This document shows positions 22,662 through 33,970 of a stretch of DNA of 64,000 nucleotides, one piece after another (position 1 is the stretch's first letter; every line of letters begins with the position of its first letter). The translations under genes and the position numbers were made by a program. The notes under the pieces were generated by a model. That model saw only the letters and a list, made by a program, of their open reading frames with translations, did no database searches and was not told the origin of the DNA. Source of the DNA: Malachius bipustulatus (lineage: Eukaryota > Arthropoda > Insecta > Coleoptera > Melyridae); contig OU342630.1 of assembly GCA_910589415.1 (NCBI GenBank), positions 4,402,001 to 4,466,000 of the forward strand, given 5' to 3'.

Positions 22662-22910
22662 ATAATTGAGATAGAGTTCGTTGGTAGGTAAAACCACATA
22701 TAGGTCCAACGTTTGAGATTTGATTTTCTTTTTGAAAATTTTATTCTGTAATAATTGAGATAGAGTTCGTTGGTAAGTAAAACCACATATAGGTCCAACG
22801 GTTGAGATTTGATTTTCTTTTTGAAAATTTTATTCTTTGAGATAGAGTTCATTGGTAAGTAAAACCACTTCATAGGTCCAATGATTGAGATTTGGTTTCT
22901 CGTTTGAAAA
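22662..22910 (+). repeat. Three tandem units of about 85-88 bp
   Basis: The words TTGAGATAGAGTTCGTTGG and AAAACCACATATAGGTCCAA recur at about 22662, 22750 and 22838. The third copy is more diverged. The opposite strand gives a repetitive open frame that I regard as a by-product of the repeat. Confidence 0.85.
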
Positions 22911-23881
22911 TTTTCTTTAGACAATGACAACATCTATGGGGTTATTTTTGGTACTTTCCACCCTGGTGTTACCTAAAGAGAAAGTATCCAGCCATTTTTG
23001 AAAATAGGTCCAGTGGCTGATTTCTTGTATATATTTCTATGCGCTTCTTTCCTTTCTTTTTTCGCTGTTTACGGCACACATATAAGTTCGTCTTTAATCT
23101 TTTTCTATCTCTTTCAATCTAAATTTATAATAATTCATATCTTCATAGCGGGTGAACGAACCACTTTGCACCATATACCATTTCGACATTTAATCTCTTT
23201 AGCCCTTTTTAAAGTAAAATATGCATCATCCTCTTGAGGAGAACCTTAAATATATGAAAGGAATACTCCTATATACCATCCCTTTTGGGCAATAATTTAT
23301 AACATCCATTCTAATTATGAATGGCGGTTATCCTGCCATTAGACCCGTCTCGGTAAATGAGAATTCTCTTGGACTTCTCCATCCATTTAAGGTTGGATCC
23401 AATTTCTTTTGGTCCTTCAAATATTAATTCAGTTTGGAGAATTATTTCCTAGTTCTTTTAAGTAAAGTAGGGACTTTACTCCCTATATTTTGACGTCAAG
23501 TTCCACCTTGGTCAACATATCAGTATAATTCTGAAGGTCTAACACATTTGTGTAAGTTTTAGAGTAATGAATTGAAGTTGAGATAGTTTTGAGTCTTTGA
23601 GTTTAGGTGTCTGGGTAAGTCTCGACGGGTTCTTGAGTAAGAATGGCCGCACAGTTCCAGTACCACTTTGAGTCATTCAGTAGAGAAATTTAGTGACGTA
23701 GGTCTCAGTAGAGGAAAATCTTGGAAAATTAAATCTGTCTTACTACTGATACTTAGCGTTCGCGTTAATTAATTTTGAGAAATAAAATCCGAGTTGGAGT
23801 TTCAGAATTTCATCTATTCTTGTGCTTTTGATAACCACTTGACTGAATCTTGTTGAATAATTTGGACGTTTTTGGAAAACA

Positions 23882-24060
23882 ATTTTGACATTTTTGAGTA
23901 TAGATCATTTAGATATCCCGATTTTGACATTTTTGAGTATAGATCATTTAGATATCCCGATTTTGACATTTTTGAGTATAGATAATTTAGATATCCCGAT
24001 TTTGACATTTTTTGAGTATGAATATCTTCGATATTTCGGTTTTGACATTTTGAGGTATGA
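23882..24060 (+). repeat. 39-bp tandem repeat
   Basis: The unit begins ATTTTGACATTTTTGAGTAT and continues with GATCATTTAGATATCCCG. Three copies at 39-base spacing are nearly identical, followed by decayed copies. Repetitive peptide frames on the minus strand are not credible genes. Confidence 0.85.
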
Positions 24061-24311
24061 ATAATTTTGATTTGGAGGTATCCAGATCAAAATACTTTGA
24101 GTATGAACAATTTTGACATTTGACCCGATTTAGACGTCTTGGAGTTTGAGGTATAAGTAGAACTCTTAGATTTAAAATTTCTTTAGGCTTTTCTATGTAG
24201 AAATTTAGTTTTGGCTTTTTTAGATTTCTCTATGATTTCCTTTGTTAGGAATCATATTTCACTCCAAAGTCGTTAGGACGTTATTCTTAACTAACTAACG
24301 ATCAAGGAAAC

Positions 24312-25092
24312 CTTTTAGCTTTTGACGTTAAATCTCTAGTCGCAGGGAAACGCACTAGAGGGGTGTATTTTGGCATTTCCGGCCTCATAAGCGGAGAATT
24401 GCCCTGTCGTCTAGTCAGCTGCTTAGCCCCCAGCTGATGAAGTAGGTGGTATTGTCTGGCGACATACCGACCATAGGGGCCGAATCTTTAAGGCTTCGTC
24501 ATCCTGGCAGTATTGCCAACTCACGAGTTTCGGTCACTGAATTTCCTTGAGGTGTTCAGGCAGACCCAACTCCTTGATTTTTGTGTGTAGGACGAAGTCG
24601 GTAATCGATTGACGACAGCCGGAGTTTCTCTAATGGAGAACTCTGTTTCACATAGTTTTAGTTTTATTTTATGGATGAGTACGGTGTTGGAGGTTATTGG
24701 TTCTGGTATAGTCTGTTCAACCAGAGGTTAGGGAAAATATTTAGCTTTCTTTTGAAAAATCTTTAGTTACAAGGTAGTGTACTAGAGGGGTGCATTATGT
24801 CATTTCCAGCCTTATAAATGGAAAGGGCCTGCCGTTTAGTCAGTTGTGGAGCCCCCGACTGATGAAGTAGGAGGTATAGTCACGTGACATGCCAACCACA
24901 GGGGCCAATTATTTGAGCTTCGCTACATCGGCAAATATTGCCACCATAAGAGTTTTGTCCTTTTGAGTCCCTTGGTGTTCTCATAAGACTCAACTTATTT
25001 TGATAAGTTATGTGTAGAGCGGAGTTAGTTTCCGAATAACGGCAGTCAGGTTTTCCTTTTGGGAGCCTGTTTAACCTAGTTTTAGTAACCAG
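24312..25092 (+). ncRNA. Duplicated structured RNA module (predicted)
   Basis: Two diverged copies in tandem, starting near 24312 and 24738, offset by about 425-430 bp. Both keep the same hairpins. Hairpin 1 is TTTCCG/CGGAGA (24376-24397) in copy 1 and TTTCCA/TGGAAA (24803-24824) in copy 2. Hairpin 2 is TCAGCT/AGCTGA with an 11-base loop ending AGCCCCC (24415-24437) versus TCAGTT/GACTGA with the same loop length (24840-24862). Hairpin 3 is a bulged stem GGTGGTAT...ATACCGACC versus GGAGGTAT...ATGCCAACC. Hairpin 4 is GGCA/TGCC. A weaker fifth hairpin follows near 24620 and 25045. Paired changes G-C to A-U and C-G to U-A preserve pairing. It would act in cis in the Gypsy RNA. The role is unknown: packaging, export or dimerisation are possible. 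Confidence 0.6.
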
Positions 25093-25270
25093 AGTCCTAC
25101 TGGCGGTTTCCGAGGTCAGGGCTCGCCCATATTGCTTTGTGTTTGAAACATGGAGTGTTTAAAACTTGTTCTTTCTGTCTTTTCTTTCGGTTTGTTGGGA
25201 TTTGTTGATTGTTGATTCGAGAGGAGTTCTCTCGGAAAAGTTTCTTGTGGAGACTTTTCCTTCCTTTTTA

Positions 25271-25282
25271 CAAGGGGGGGTG
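25271..25282 (+). promoter_or_regulatory. Polypurine tract of the Gypsy element
   Basis: CAAGGGGGGGTG lies directly against the 3' LTR start (TGCAGCG at 25283). A G-rich purine run in this place primes plus-strand DNA synthesis. Confidence 0.75.
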
Positions 25283-27998
25283 TGCAGCGTGCCTTGCACG
25301 CTACGTTTTCTTTTTCAAAATTTTGATTCTCGATTTAGAATATTTTTATAAAGTTCAGAAAAGTTATGATTGACTGTACATTTTCGCTGATGTAAGAGGC
25401 TGTATTAGGCAAAGATCACGAACGAACACCTGACAGCTATTAAGAAATCCTTGCTTTTGTTATTTGAGTAAGACGTAGAAAACATGTCTGGTCGATTTTC
25501 TGTCCCGGTTCTGGGTTTTCAGAGTTTGAAAAGTATATCATCTTATGCGAATTAATTTTCCGCGTCTAACGAGACCACTCTCATCTTGCTACTCTAGATT
25601 TCCGATTAGTTATCCAGATAAAACCTAAAAGATTATTTCTTTGGGTGTGGGTTAAAAAAAACAGTAAAAGATAGTTGAGGGGACCCATAAAAAAACATAA
25701 ACAACTTGCGTTTCGTTCCAAGACACGACAAGCCTCGGAGATATGCGGATTCACGATTGTGAAATTTAAGTTTGAATAGAGGGAAAACTAGAGAGGTTGG
25801 TCGTACTGTCGAGAGTGTGCCGACATATAAGGCGAAAGAGCCGACACCGTCGCGTGCGAGTTTTAAGTGTTGCATACTGTCGATGATGAGATTTGGAGTG
25901 GAAAGTGGGTCAACATTTTCGATTAGACGATAGTTGGGGCGCATGAGTGGCGTCACCCCAGAAAAACTATAAGTAAGGGTAAGAGGACGCGTTAGGTTCA
26001 TTTTTGGGTCTTAATTCGGGAGATCATGTAGCCTGCCTACAAGTTCGTAAATTAGTATTAGTCCCTTGTGTGAGTATATAGATATTATTATGGTGAAGTT
26101 GTTTCCGTGAAAGATGCAGTCTTACGTGAGTAATCTTTTGGAATTTAATTTTGGTCATTATAACTAATGTTCGCTTTCTTGTCTTTACAGACAAGGGACG
26201 TAGTCTTGGACGTAGTCTTGGACGTAGTCTTGGACGTAGTCTTGGACGTGGGTTTGGACGTAGTTTTGAACGTAGTTTTGAACTTTAGTTTTGATTTACT
26301 TTTGAGCTTCAAGTTCTAGAATGATAGGTCCCGACTTCCAATTTTGATTTTTAACTACTAATTTCCGATTTCCAGTTTTTGATTTCGATCTTTGAATTTC
26401 TAAGTTTTAACTTTTGATTCCTGAATTTTAATTTCGAACTTCTAGTTCTGAGTTTTGAGTTCCAACTTTCAATTTTCTAATTTACACGAAAGTTTACATA
26501 AAGATTCGATCATGTGGAGGCTTATGTAGGTACCTACCTAGGTAGGTACACTAGCCTGTGTGAAAGGTGATATTTGTAGAAGCTTGGAAAAATCAAGAAG
26601 AGTGGTGGAGTTTAGTTTGGAGGCATGGAAGGTTTCATCAGGCAGAGGTTCTCGCGCTTTGATATTTGGTCGTCCCAAGGTAGCAGGGGGAGCAGTCCAG
26701 CTCATCCGGCACCTGGAGCACCAACCAAGGGGTGCTAACACCAGTGCAAAGGCAGTTCCAGCAACCATGCCGGCCTAGTCTTTGATCATCGCGCTTAGGT
26801 TAGAGGAACCTTAGTTCGTCATTTTTTTTGAGATGGAGTTTTGAAGAACAAGGTATGTCTTTATGAGTGAATAAACTTTTGCTATTTTCCGATAATCAAG
26901 AAAATTAAATAAATTCAAGTACAGTGTTTAATTGATTTCATCACCTATGACTTTCTAAGTGAATTTGATTTTTGATAATATGTTATGAACTTTTATTGTG
27001 GTCAACAAGTGACTAATGTAATGGTTATGTGTAAAAATAATTTATTAAATTTATCGTATGTGTTTAGGATTTCGAGTTAGAGATGATCATTTTCTAAATT
27101 AAATTTTGAATTTCAGATTTTGTAGGTAGATACCTGTTTTTATATTGAAACTTTTGCTTAAGATAAATTTGAATTTTTGAGAAATAACTTCTGATTTAAC
27201 TCGGAGTTCTATTCAGAATCATACCTATGTGTTATAGTTTAGAAATTGTTTAATAGAATTTGAACTTTAGAAATTTTTATCTGAACTATTTTGAATTTTA
27301 GTCATGTAAGTTTGATATCTTTGGTAATAAGGTAGTATTTATGTTTGAAGGTTTGAATCAGGATTACTGATTTTGATTATTAGATTTATTGTTTAGGTAT
27401 AAGATCTATTGGTGATTACCAGCCTAGTCTATTGTACTGATGAAATTGATTTTAATAAATCTTTGTATTAAAATTCAACAATTTTAGAGTATTAAGAATC
27501 AACCCTCCTCATGTTCTTTTAAATTATTTATTCAATCAGTAGAGTAACATCAAGAATGAGGCGATATATCCTGGTTTATTTTGGTGAGGTTTATTAATTT
27601 TTGGTTATTGTTTTTAAAATTGTTAGGAGTTACTACGGGTCCAGTCTGGTTCGGTGGATGCTGGATTTTCCAGAGGAAAGCCACATTTATCTGTCCCGGA
27701 CTGGATAATCACAACGAACCTTTTGGTGAAGTTTGGTTTTGGTTTGATACTTTGGAAATTTTAGACGATCACTTTTCAAAATTTAAAATTTATTTTTCTT
27801 CCGACATTTAGAATATTTGGGTGGGGCATTCGAAATTTGATATGTCCTACTCGACAGGCCAATGTGGCTAATGTTACAAATTTGCCTAGTCACATTGAGA
27901 TCTGTCAATAGCCACCTCCTTTTTGGGGTTAAGGTAAGTGAATTATTTTTTATTATTCAACTTTTCGAGTGGGAGTAAGCGAGGGGGAGGAAGGCTCC
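25283..27998 (+). repeat. Gypsy 3' LTR (2716 bp)
   Basis: Matches 13488-16191. Differences seen by eye are a fourth copy of the 12-bp unit GGACGTAGTCTT, G at 26508 for A at 14701, and T at 27996 for A at 16189 near the end (GGCTCC versus GGCACC). It is followed directly by the second ATCTT target copy. Confidence 0.93.
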
Positions 27999-28096
27999 AT
28001 CTTTCGGCCAAGTATTTGGTTATTTTAATCCCTTTTGTAAGCAGCTTAATTGATGGTTGAAAAATGCGACCCCACGGAACATGTCCTCCAAATCTC
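27999..28096 (-). CDS. GGT: GGT exon 3, upstream part
   Basis: Acceptor GATGTAG, then exon sequence from 28096. The first base completes the Glu codon left at phase 2 by exon 2. The encoded residues include HVPWGRIFQPSIKLL, matching the LPW-x-LFQPSI motif of gamma-glutamyltransferases. Coding stops at the LTR edge. It resumes, in frame, at 13482 once the 5-bp duplication is counted once. Confidence 0.85.
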
Positions 28097-28344
28097 CTAC
28101 ATCAAAAATATGAAGTGAGTTTGAGCATAATTAACTAACAAATATTTAGTGACAGTGTAGTTTCAAGAAGATAAATTATTGTTAAATAATTAGGTTAAAG
28201 ACATAAATACAAAAAACCTTCTTGCGCATCAATCGCATAAATAGAGTATTTTAATGCCTTCAATCAACAATTGAAGACACAAGTGCATAAAGGGTCTATG
28301 TAACACTTTTTAAAAAAACGTTGTTTTTTCATAAATGAAGGGCC
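28097..28344. other. GGT intron 2, no feature
   Basis: Intron sequence between exon 3 and the large palindrome. Nothing recognisable. Confidence 0.4.
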
Positions 28345-29547
28345 TATACAGGGTGTCCCATAATATGTGGGCAATCTCCCGGATTTGGGTAAATTTCGTA
28401 AAAATAAATGAAAAAATAGCTTTAAAATTAATTCCTCAGAGACACCCCTACAAAGATATTAGCTGTTGAAGTTGAGGGTTGAAAATCAATTTATTGCAAT
28501 AACTTTTTTATTTCTTGACCGATTTTGATCATTTTTGGTGTTATTTTTATTATTTTTAACTGTTTAGAATAGTGTTTCATAATCTTTGGTAGCACATACA
28601 TAGACCTCGGGATGGCATAACCCCCTCATTCACTTGAAAGAAAACAATAAAAATAATAATTTTACAGTTTTTTAAGGTTAATTTTCTTTTTATTTGACAT
28701 TTTTTACATAAAAAATGTATCCTTATTTATTTCGATAGAGCGAACCGTTATCGAGATAAACGTCCTTCTAATAGGTGATGCGTCGCAGGAACTTTTCAAA
28801 TTTCAAGTAAATTTTAACAAGATGGCTGACCTTTGACAGTCAATTGAGCAGGAAACAAAACAATAACTTAATTAAATACACGTCAAATAGTGTCAAAGAT
28901 TTTATTTCATGCAGATTCAATTCTAACTGATTTTAAAATGAGTTACAAAAACGCTGAATACGCAGAAAATCAGTTAGAATTGAATCTGCATGAAATGAAA
29001 TCTTTTGACACTGACGTGTATTTAATTAAGTTATTGTTTGTTTCCTGCTCAATTTACTGTCATAGGTCAGCCATCTTGTTAAAATTTACTTGAAATTTGA
29101 AAAGTTCCTGCGACGCATCACCTATTAGAAGGACGTTTATCTCGATAACGGTTCGCTCTATCGAAATAAATAAGGATACATTTTTTATGTAAAAAATGTC
29201 AAATAAAAAGAAAATTAACCTTAAAAAACTGTAAAATTATTATTTTGATTGTTTTCTTTCAAGTGAATGAGGGGGTTATGCCATCCCGAGGTCTATGTAT
29301 GTGCTACCAAAGATTATGAAACACTATTCTAAACAGTCCCAAATAATACAAAATAACACCAAAAATGATCAAAATCGGTCAAGAAATAAAAAAGTTATTG
29401 CAATAAATTGATTTTCAACTCTCAACTTCAACAGCTAATATCTTTGTAGGGGTGTCTCTGAGGAATTAATTTTACAGCTATTTTTTCATTTATTTTTACG
29501 AAATTTACCCAAATCCGGGAGATTGCCCACATATTATGGGACATATA
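28345..29547. mobile_element. 1.2-kb near-perfect palindromic fold-back element
   Basis: It starts TATACAGGGTGTCCCATAAT. The right end is its complement but lacks the last CCCTG bases. The arms are about 580 bp each and the loop is only about 30 bases (28938-28966). A few mismatches are visible. The short frame through the centre is a by-product of the palindrome. It lies in GGT intron 2. Confidence 0.88.
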
Positions 29548-30147
29548 CCTAAAATTATACCTAAAATTCGTTTAAAATATCTTTCGTTGCAATACATCAT
29601 GAAATAAAGTAGTTATAAGTGGATAAAGTACCCATGTACCATGTAGTAATATTTAATTTATAAACTTCAAGCTGAAATATCTCGAGAAAATTATTTTGCT
29701 ACATAGATCCTTCATCCACTTGCGTCTTCAATTATGAATATTTTCACCGTTTTTTTTTTACTGGTTTACTGAAACTTTCTATAGACAAATCATATTGGCT
29801 AAGTTTTTTACTGTAAAAATTCCAGTTCCTTTAAAAACGTGCTATAAAATATCGATATAGAGATTTAGCAATTTTTCCACCCTTTTCCTATGCTAGCCAC
29901 TGGCTACCAATTTCAAGAATTGAATCATTTATACTACCTTGAAAGTCAAAAAAAGTTACAGGGGCGTTTTAAAATCCGAAAATGTGAAAAAAATATACAG
30001 GGTGAAATATAAAAAACGCCCCAAGCGATAACTCCGTTACTTTTGAAGATATGTCAAAACTTTTTCAAACAAAGTGGCGCAGTTTATCGTCATCTATGTT
30101 TTGGGATAAAGTCTCGATCAACACAACTTCCTGTTTAACCGGAAGTA
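29548..30147. other. Intron DNA with a MITE end fragment
   Basis: AT-rich. ATACAGGGTGAAATATAAAA near 29995 is a lone CAGGGTG-type end without a clear partner. No coding sequence is seen. Confidence 0.4.
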
Positions 30148-31146
30148 TTATTATTATTATTATCATTATTATTAATATTATTACTTCTATAGTAGGTTCA
30201 AAGCCCTTGTACTGAAGCTTGCGCTTATTGTACCCCTTTGGATAATTATCTCATTGTTCCCATCTCCCGAAAGTATTTCAGTATGAGTCCAATGGGTGCT
30301 TGTTCTATTTCTTTTGGTTCTGCCATTTCGGTCCCAAATACTAGAAGTCTAGTTCCCTCTAGTGCTGGGCATTTACACATTAGGTGGTATGGGGTTTCCT
30401 TCCCCTCCCCGCATCTCCTGCAATCTGGAATATTTTTCACTCCTATTATTGAAAGGTGTTTCATTAGTGGGCAGTGTTAGAAGTCCAATTCTCTCTCCAT
30501 CGCAGCTGGTTCTTACTCAGCTTTTTCAGTTACATCTTCTCTGTTCCCTATTCCCTTTACCCACCTAGTTGCTTGAACAGCACCCCAGTTAAGTTTAGGT
30601 AAGGTTTGCATTGAAGTTGCTCTATTTTCTCCCATGAGGAAAATTAGTTTTCAGCGTTTTGTGTCAGATTTTCTGTCAACTAGGATCTACGTTTCTGGTT
30701 TTTAATTCCTAGTTTTGAATTCCCAGTCTTTTTGGATTTTTTTTCTGGTTCCTCTTGGGTCCCTGGTATCCACACTGGTGCTCTTATAGATTTAGGAACG
30801 TCCTTGGTGCCGAGTTTCGCTCCTGACCAGGGTTCCATTTCCCTGACCACCCGCACCAGCCAGTCCTCTGTGGCCTGGTCAGCGCAGGAAGCCATGAGAA
30901 ACTCTCCTCTAAGCTGCACTCCTGAGAACCTTGGTGCAGGTTCTCCTTCTTTTACGTTGTTCCGGTTCCTTGCTGATCCCGGGTTTTGTTACACTGGGGT
31001 TCACCTTCAACTCTAGCTTTCTAGGTTCTCCAGTTTCCGCCTGGTTTTGTAGTTTCTACTCTTTTCTCAGTTTCCTGCGAGCGGCTCCTGAGAGTTTTTT
31101 TTGGGTGGGTCTTACTTTTCAGAACCCCCTTTTCTTTTTGAATTAG
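30148..31146 (-). mobile_element. Internally deleted I-like element with (TAA)n tail
   Basis: On the minus strand, a fragment near 30919-30680 (SCADQATEDWL, PWSGAKLGTKD, VWIPG) resembles the DUF4780 domain of ORF1-like proteins in insect elements. It is followed by an ORF2 C-terminus at 30464-30246 (CRRCGEGKETPYHLMCKCPAL, a zinc-binding tail). A (TAA)n-type tail (30148-30185) follows, the usual 3' end of I-type elements. The endonuclease, RT and RNase H between the two parts are missing. The DUF4780 assignment is from memory of its motifs. Confidence 0.6.
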
Positions 31147-31649
31147 GTGTGTCGTGGTCCATATGGCCCACGAGTAATGGAGCTATTAAAGAAATACCAA
31201 GATAAGCAAAATAAACAATTTTGAAATGGATTTTTCCGAAAACGGTGCATCTTATCGAAGTTGAATAGAAGTGATTTTTTTACGCAGAAAGCTTCAATAT
31301 TCCAGAATTTCACATCAATATTGGAAAAAACTATTGACACAAAAATTTGGGGTAGTTTTTACCCTACACCCCCCAGACTTAACCCACCCTTGGTGAAAAT
31401 TTCAAAGTGATCTACAGTCTATCTTATAAGATAATTATCTTATAACATAAAAACATTGGTGGATGTGGTAAATTTCGTCATCTTATGTTGAACGGTTTCG
31501 GAGATAATAAATAAAAAGCTCTTCGTCAGGGTCCCAACTTTCTTCTTCAAGTGCCATACCCGCATATCGGGCGTAGGCTACCTCTCGCATATGTCTGTGG
31601 TGCGCGAGCTATCAGTTTACACAGACATATGGGTAAATCTAATAGTAAA
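31147..31649. other. Intron DNA, no feature
   Basis: AT-rich sequence with no recognisable coding or repeat border, ending at the next palindrome. Confidence 0.35.
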
Positions 31650-33215
31650 TACAGGGTGAGTTTTTTTCAATGTTTAGTACAGGGATCTCGTAAACTACTG
31701 CAGTTAGAGGAACGGTTAAATGGGGAAAGAAGTGCAGTTTTATGAGCTTAATTCGAAACAGCTTTTGTTTTTTTGAAAATCTCCATGGCTTCCTAGATAT
31801 TTAGCAAAAAGTAAATTCCGCGGATTTCTTTACACCGAGATAGCAGTCTTATTATTGGGATTAGAGAAAAATCGTAAAGGAAAACCTTTTAGACGATTTT
31901 ATAGACAATAATAAATTACAATTTTTTTTATTTGTTAAACTTAATATTTTTAAACTTGTGTTTTTTTAAATGTAAGTCATAGTTGGCTATGACATCATTC
32001 GATATGTCTTTTTTTTCTAAATACAACGATATAAAACTCGATATCGTTTTTTCGGGAAATAAAAAAGTTAGGACGGTTTTTAATTTTATTTCCTCAAATA
32101 CGTGGTATAGGCGCTGAATTTAATAGTTAATTTTGAATTGAAAATCTTATAATGAATTAATAGTTCAACGGGATAGCTAGTTTTCGAGAACTTTAAAAAA
32201 AAAATTAATTTTAATTCTAATCTTTCAAAAATCTTGTAACAATACCTACCTACGCTGTAGAACAACTTTAGACTAAATATTTATATCAAAATGTGGCGGT
32301 TGCTTGGCAACAGCAACAGAAACAGTGAAACTATAAAATTTGACAGTTAGTTACTTAGAGGCTTATAATTTCCATTGAACTTTAAGTATGAAGTCAGGTT
32401 TTGCAGAAGTTCTTAAATCGTATAACCTGCAAGGTGAATTACTAATATGGAGTTTTCCAACCAAGAGAAGCGTGTGATATGATAGAATGTTATATTCAGT
32501 GTCAAAAGAATGCTGTCAGGGCTGCGGAACAATATTTTCGCAGATATTTTAATCGTCGTTAACCTTTTATCTTCAAATGTTTCATAATATTTTCTAGAGT
32601 TACTAGATGGCTATTAGAAAATTTGTAGTTAATTAAGTATAATTATTGTTTGCATAGAGGATTACAAATTATTTTGCAAAAATATCTATGTATGTACCTA
32701 TAATTTCAAATTCAACTGGGTCTATCAGTTACGCTTACATGGCCGCCTAGTTAAGTTGAGGAAATAAAATTAAAAACCGTCCTAACTTTTTTATTTCCCG
32801 AAAAAACAATATCGAGTTTTATATCGTTGTATTCAGAAAAAAAAGACATATCGAATGATGTCATAGCCAACTATGACTTACATTTAAAAAAAACACAAGT
32901 TTACGTCATAGCTCGAAAATGACACAACAAATAAAAAAAATTGTAACGCCGTTTTATTGTCTATAAAATCGTCTAAAAGGTTTTCCTTTACGATTTTTCT
33001 CTAATCCCAATAATAAGACTGCTATCTCGGTGTAAAGAAATCCGCGGAATTTACTTTTTGCTAAATATCTAGGAAGCCATGGAGATTTTCAAAAAAACAA
33101 AAGCTGTTTCGAATTAAGCTCATAAAACTGCACTTCTTTCCCCATTTAACCGTTCCTCTAACTGCAGTAGTTTACGAGATCCCTGTACTAAACATTGAAA
33201 AAAACTCACCCTGTA
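31650..33215. mobile_element. 1.57-kb fold-back element with 450-bp arms
   Basis: TA|CAGGGTGAGTTTTTTTC at the left and GAAAAAAACTCACCCTG|TA at the right. The arms (31650-32097 and 32757-33215) are inverted copies, and the middle 660 bp are unique. The TA next to each end fits a Tc1/mariner-type target. No transposase remnant is visible in the middle. Confidence 0.85.
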
Positions 33216-33720
33216 TAAGTAAATATCCCAACTTTAAGGGGCTATAACTCAGCAGGTAAGCATTTTCGGACCCATGTTCATATGAACTTTTTTTCTTAAA
33301 ATTATATCAGAAATCACCCCCTGAAATATTTCGCAGTACTTATGTTAAACCCTGTATTTAAAATTTTTTAAATATGCATTAATCTGTGGTAGTAGGAAAA
33401 TATAGTTTACATTACTTGTATGGAAAGTGTCATTTCACACTGGGAAAGTGTCCCACTCGGCTATCGCCTCGTACGATACCAATCTCCCTCTCGTTTCAAA
33501 TGGGTTTCACACTAGTAATGTAAAAATACTATTTGTACCTACCCACTTATTCGAATTTTTTCCTCCACAGTTAAGAAAATATAAAAAACTGCTACTGTAC
33601 CTTATCTAAGAAAACAGAATCAATAGCAGTTACGTACAAGATAGAACTAGAAGCATTTTAAATTTTAAATAAGCCCGCTAATGCAGGTATAACGTTCGGC
33701 TGTTGGTTTTGTTATTGTTA
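33216..33720. other. Intron DNA, no feature
   Basis: No supported coding sequence or repeat. It ends at the target duplication of the SINE. Confidence 0.35.
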
Positions 33721-33734
33721 AAAACAACAGGTGG

Positions 33735-33970
33735 TCCGCTGCCTACCGAGCCTAAGGTCGCGAGTTCGGAACTCACCGGCTCGTGTTATTTTTCGGATGC
33801 ATTTTCGAATGTATGTGAAAAATAAAACAAGCGACCGAACGTTTAAATTTAACTGGCATACTTGAGGCTGGGTGAATGAATAAGAGCTCGAAATCCCGTG
33901 TTACCGGAGTGGAGCGACTTTGTCTTACCTACATAGTTAAGACCGATGCTCCCTTCTTTTAAAAAAAAAA
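33735..33970 (+). mobile_element. tRNA-derived SINE
   Basis: A tRNA-like head, with a B-box-like stretch GGTCGCGAGTTCGGAACTC near 33757, is followed by a unique body and a 3' A run (33960-33970). A 14-bp duplication AAAACAACAGGTGG flanks it on both sides (33721-33734 and 33971-33984). The A box is weak or truncated. The B box is degenerate, so the tRNA of origin cannot be named. Confidence 0.75.

Larger units (their letters stand above)
21674..25282 (+). other. Long non-coding region between pol and 3' LTR
   Basis: 3.6 kb where errantiviruses would carry env. No frame over about 105 codons exists, and none shows signal-peptide, transmembrane or envelope features. It holds three repeat systems: about 88-bp units (22662-22910), 39-bp units (23882-24060) and a 430-bp diverged duplication (24312-25092). 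It must be part of the genomic RNA, so cis-acting RNA functions are plausible. Confidence 0.85.
13488..27998 (+). mobile_element. Gypsy LTR retrotransposon with 2.7-kb LTRs, 14.5 kb
   Basis: Two direct LTRs (13488-16191 and 25283-27998) bracket gag and pol in the order protease, RT, RNase H, integrase, which is Gypsy order. ATCTT is duplicated at both edges (13483-13487 and 27999-28003), so it is one insertion event. It lies in the plus orientation, antisense to the host GGT gene, inside coding exon 3. The LTRs show, by eye, two substitutions and one 12-bp repeat-unit difference, so the insertion is recent. gag and pol are uninterrupted. There is no env-like reading frame. Between pol and the 3' LTR lie 3.6 kb of non-coding, repeat-bearing sequence. 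Confidence 0.95.

Noticed and set aside
23814..24008. Peptide of repeated MSKSGYLNDLYSK units on the minus strand
   Set aside because: It is the translation of the 39-bp DNA repeat inside a retrotransposon non-coding region.
23882..24060. CRISPR-like regular repeats
   Set aside because: Units are directly tandem without unique spacers, and the genome is eukaryotic.
21674..25282. Possible env gene after pol
   Set aside because: No long open frame, no signal peptide, furin-like site or membrane anchor seen on the plus strand.
28890..29093. 67-codon frame through the palindrome centre
   Set aside because: By-product of inverted arms.
33735..33800. A functional tRNA gene
   Set aside because: Only a degenerate B-box-like part; no cloverleaf. 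It belongs to a SINE with an A tail.
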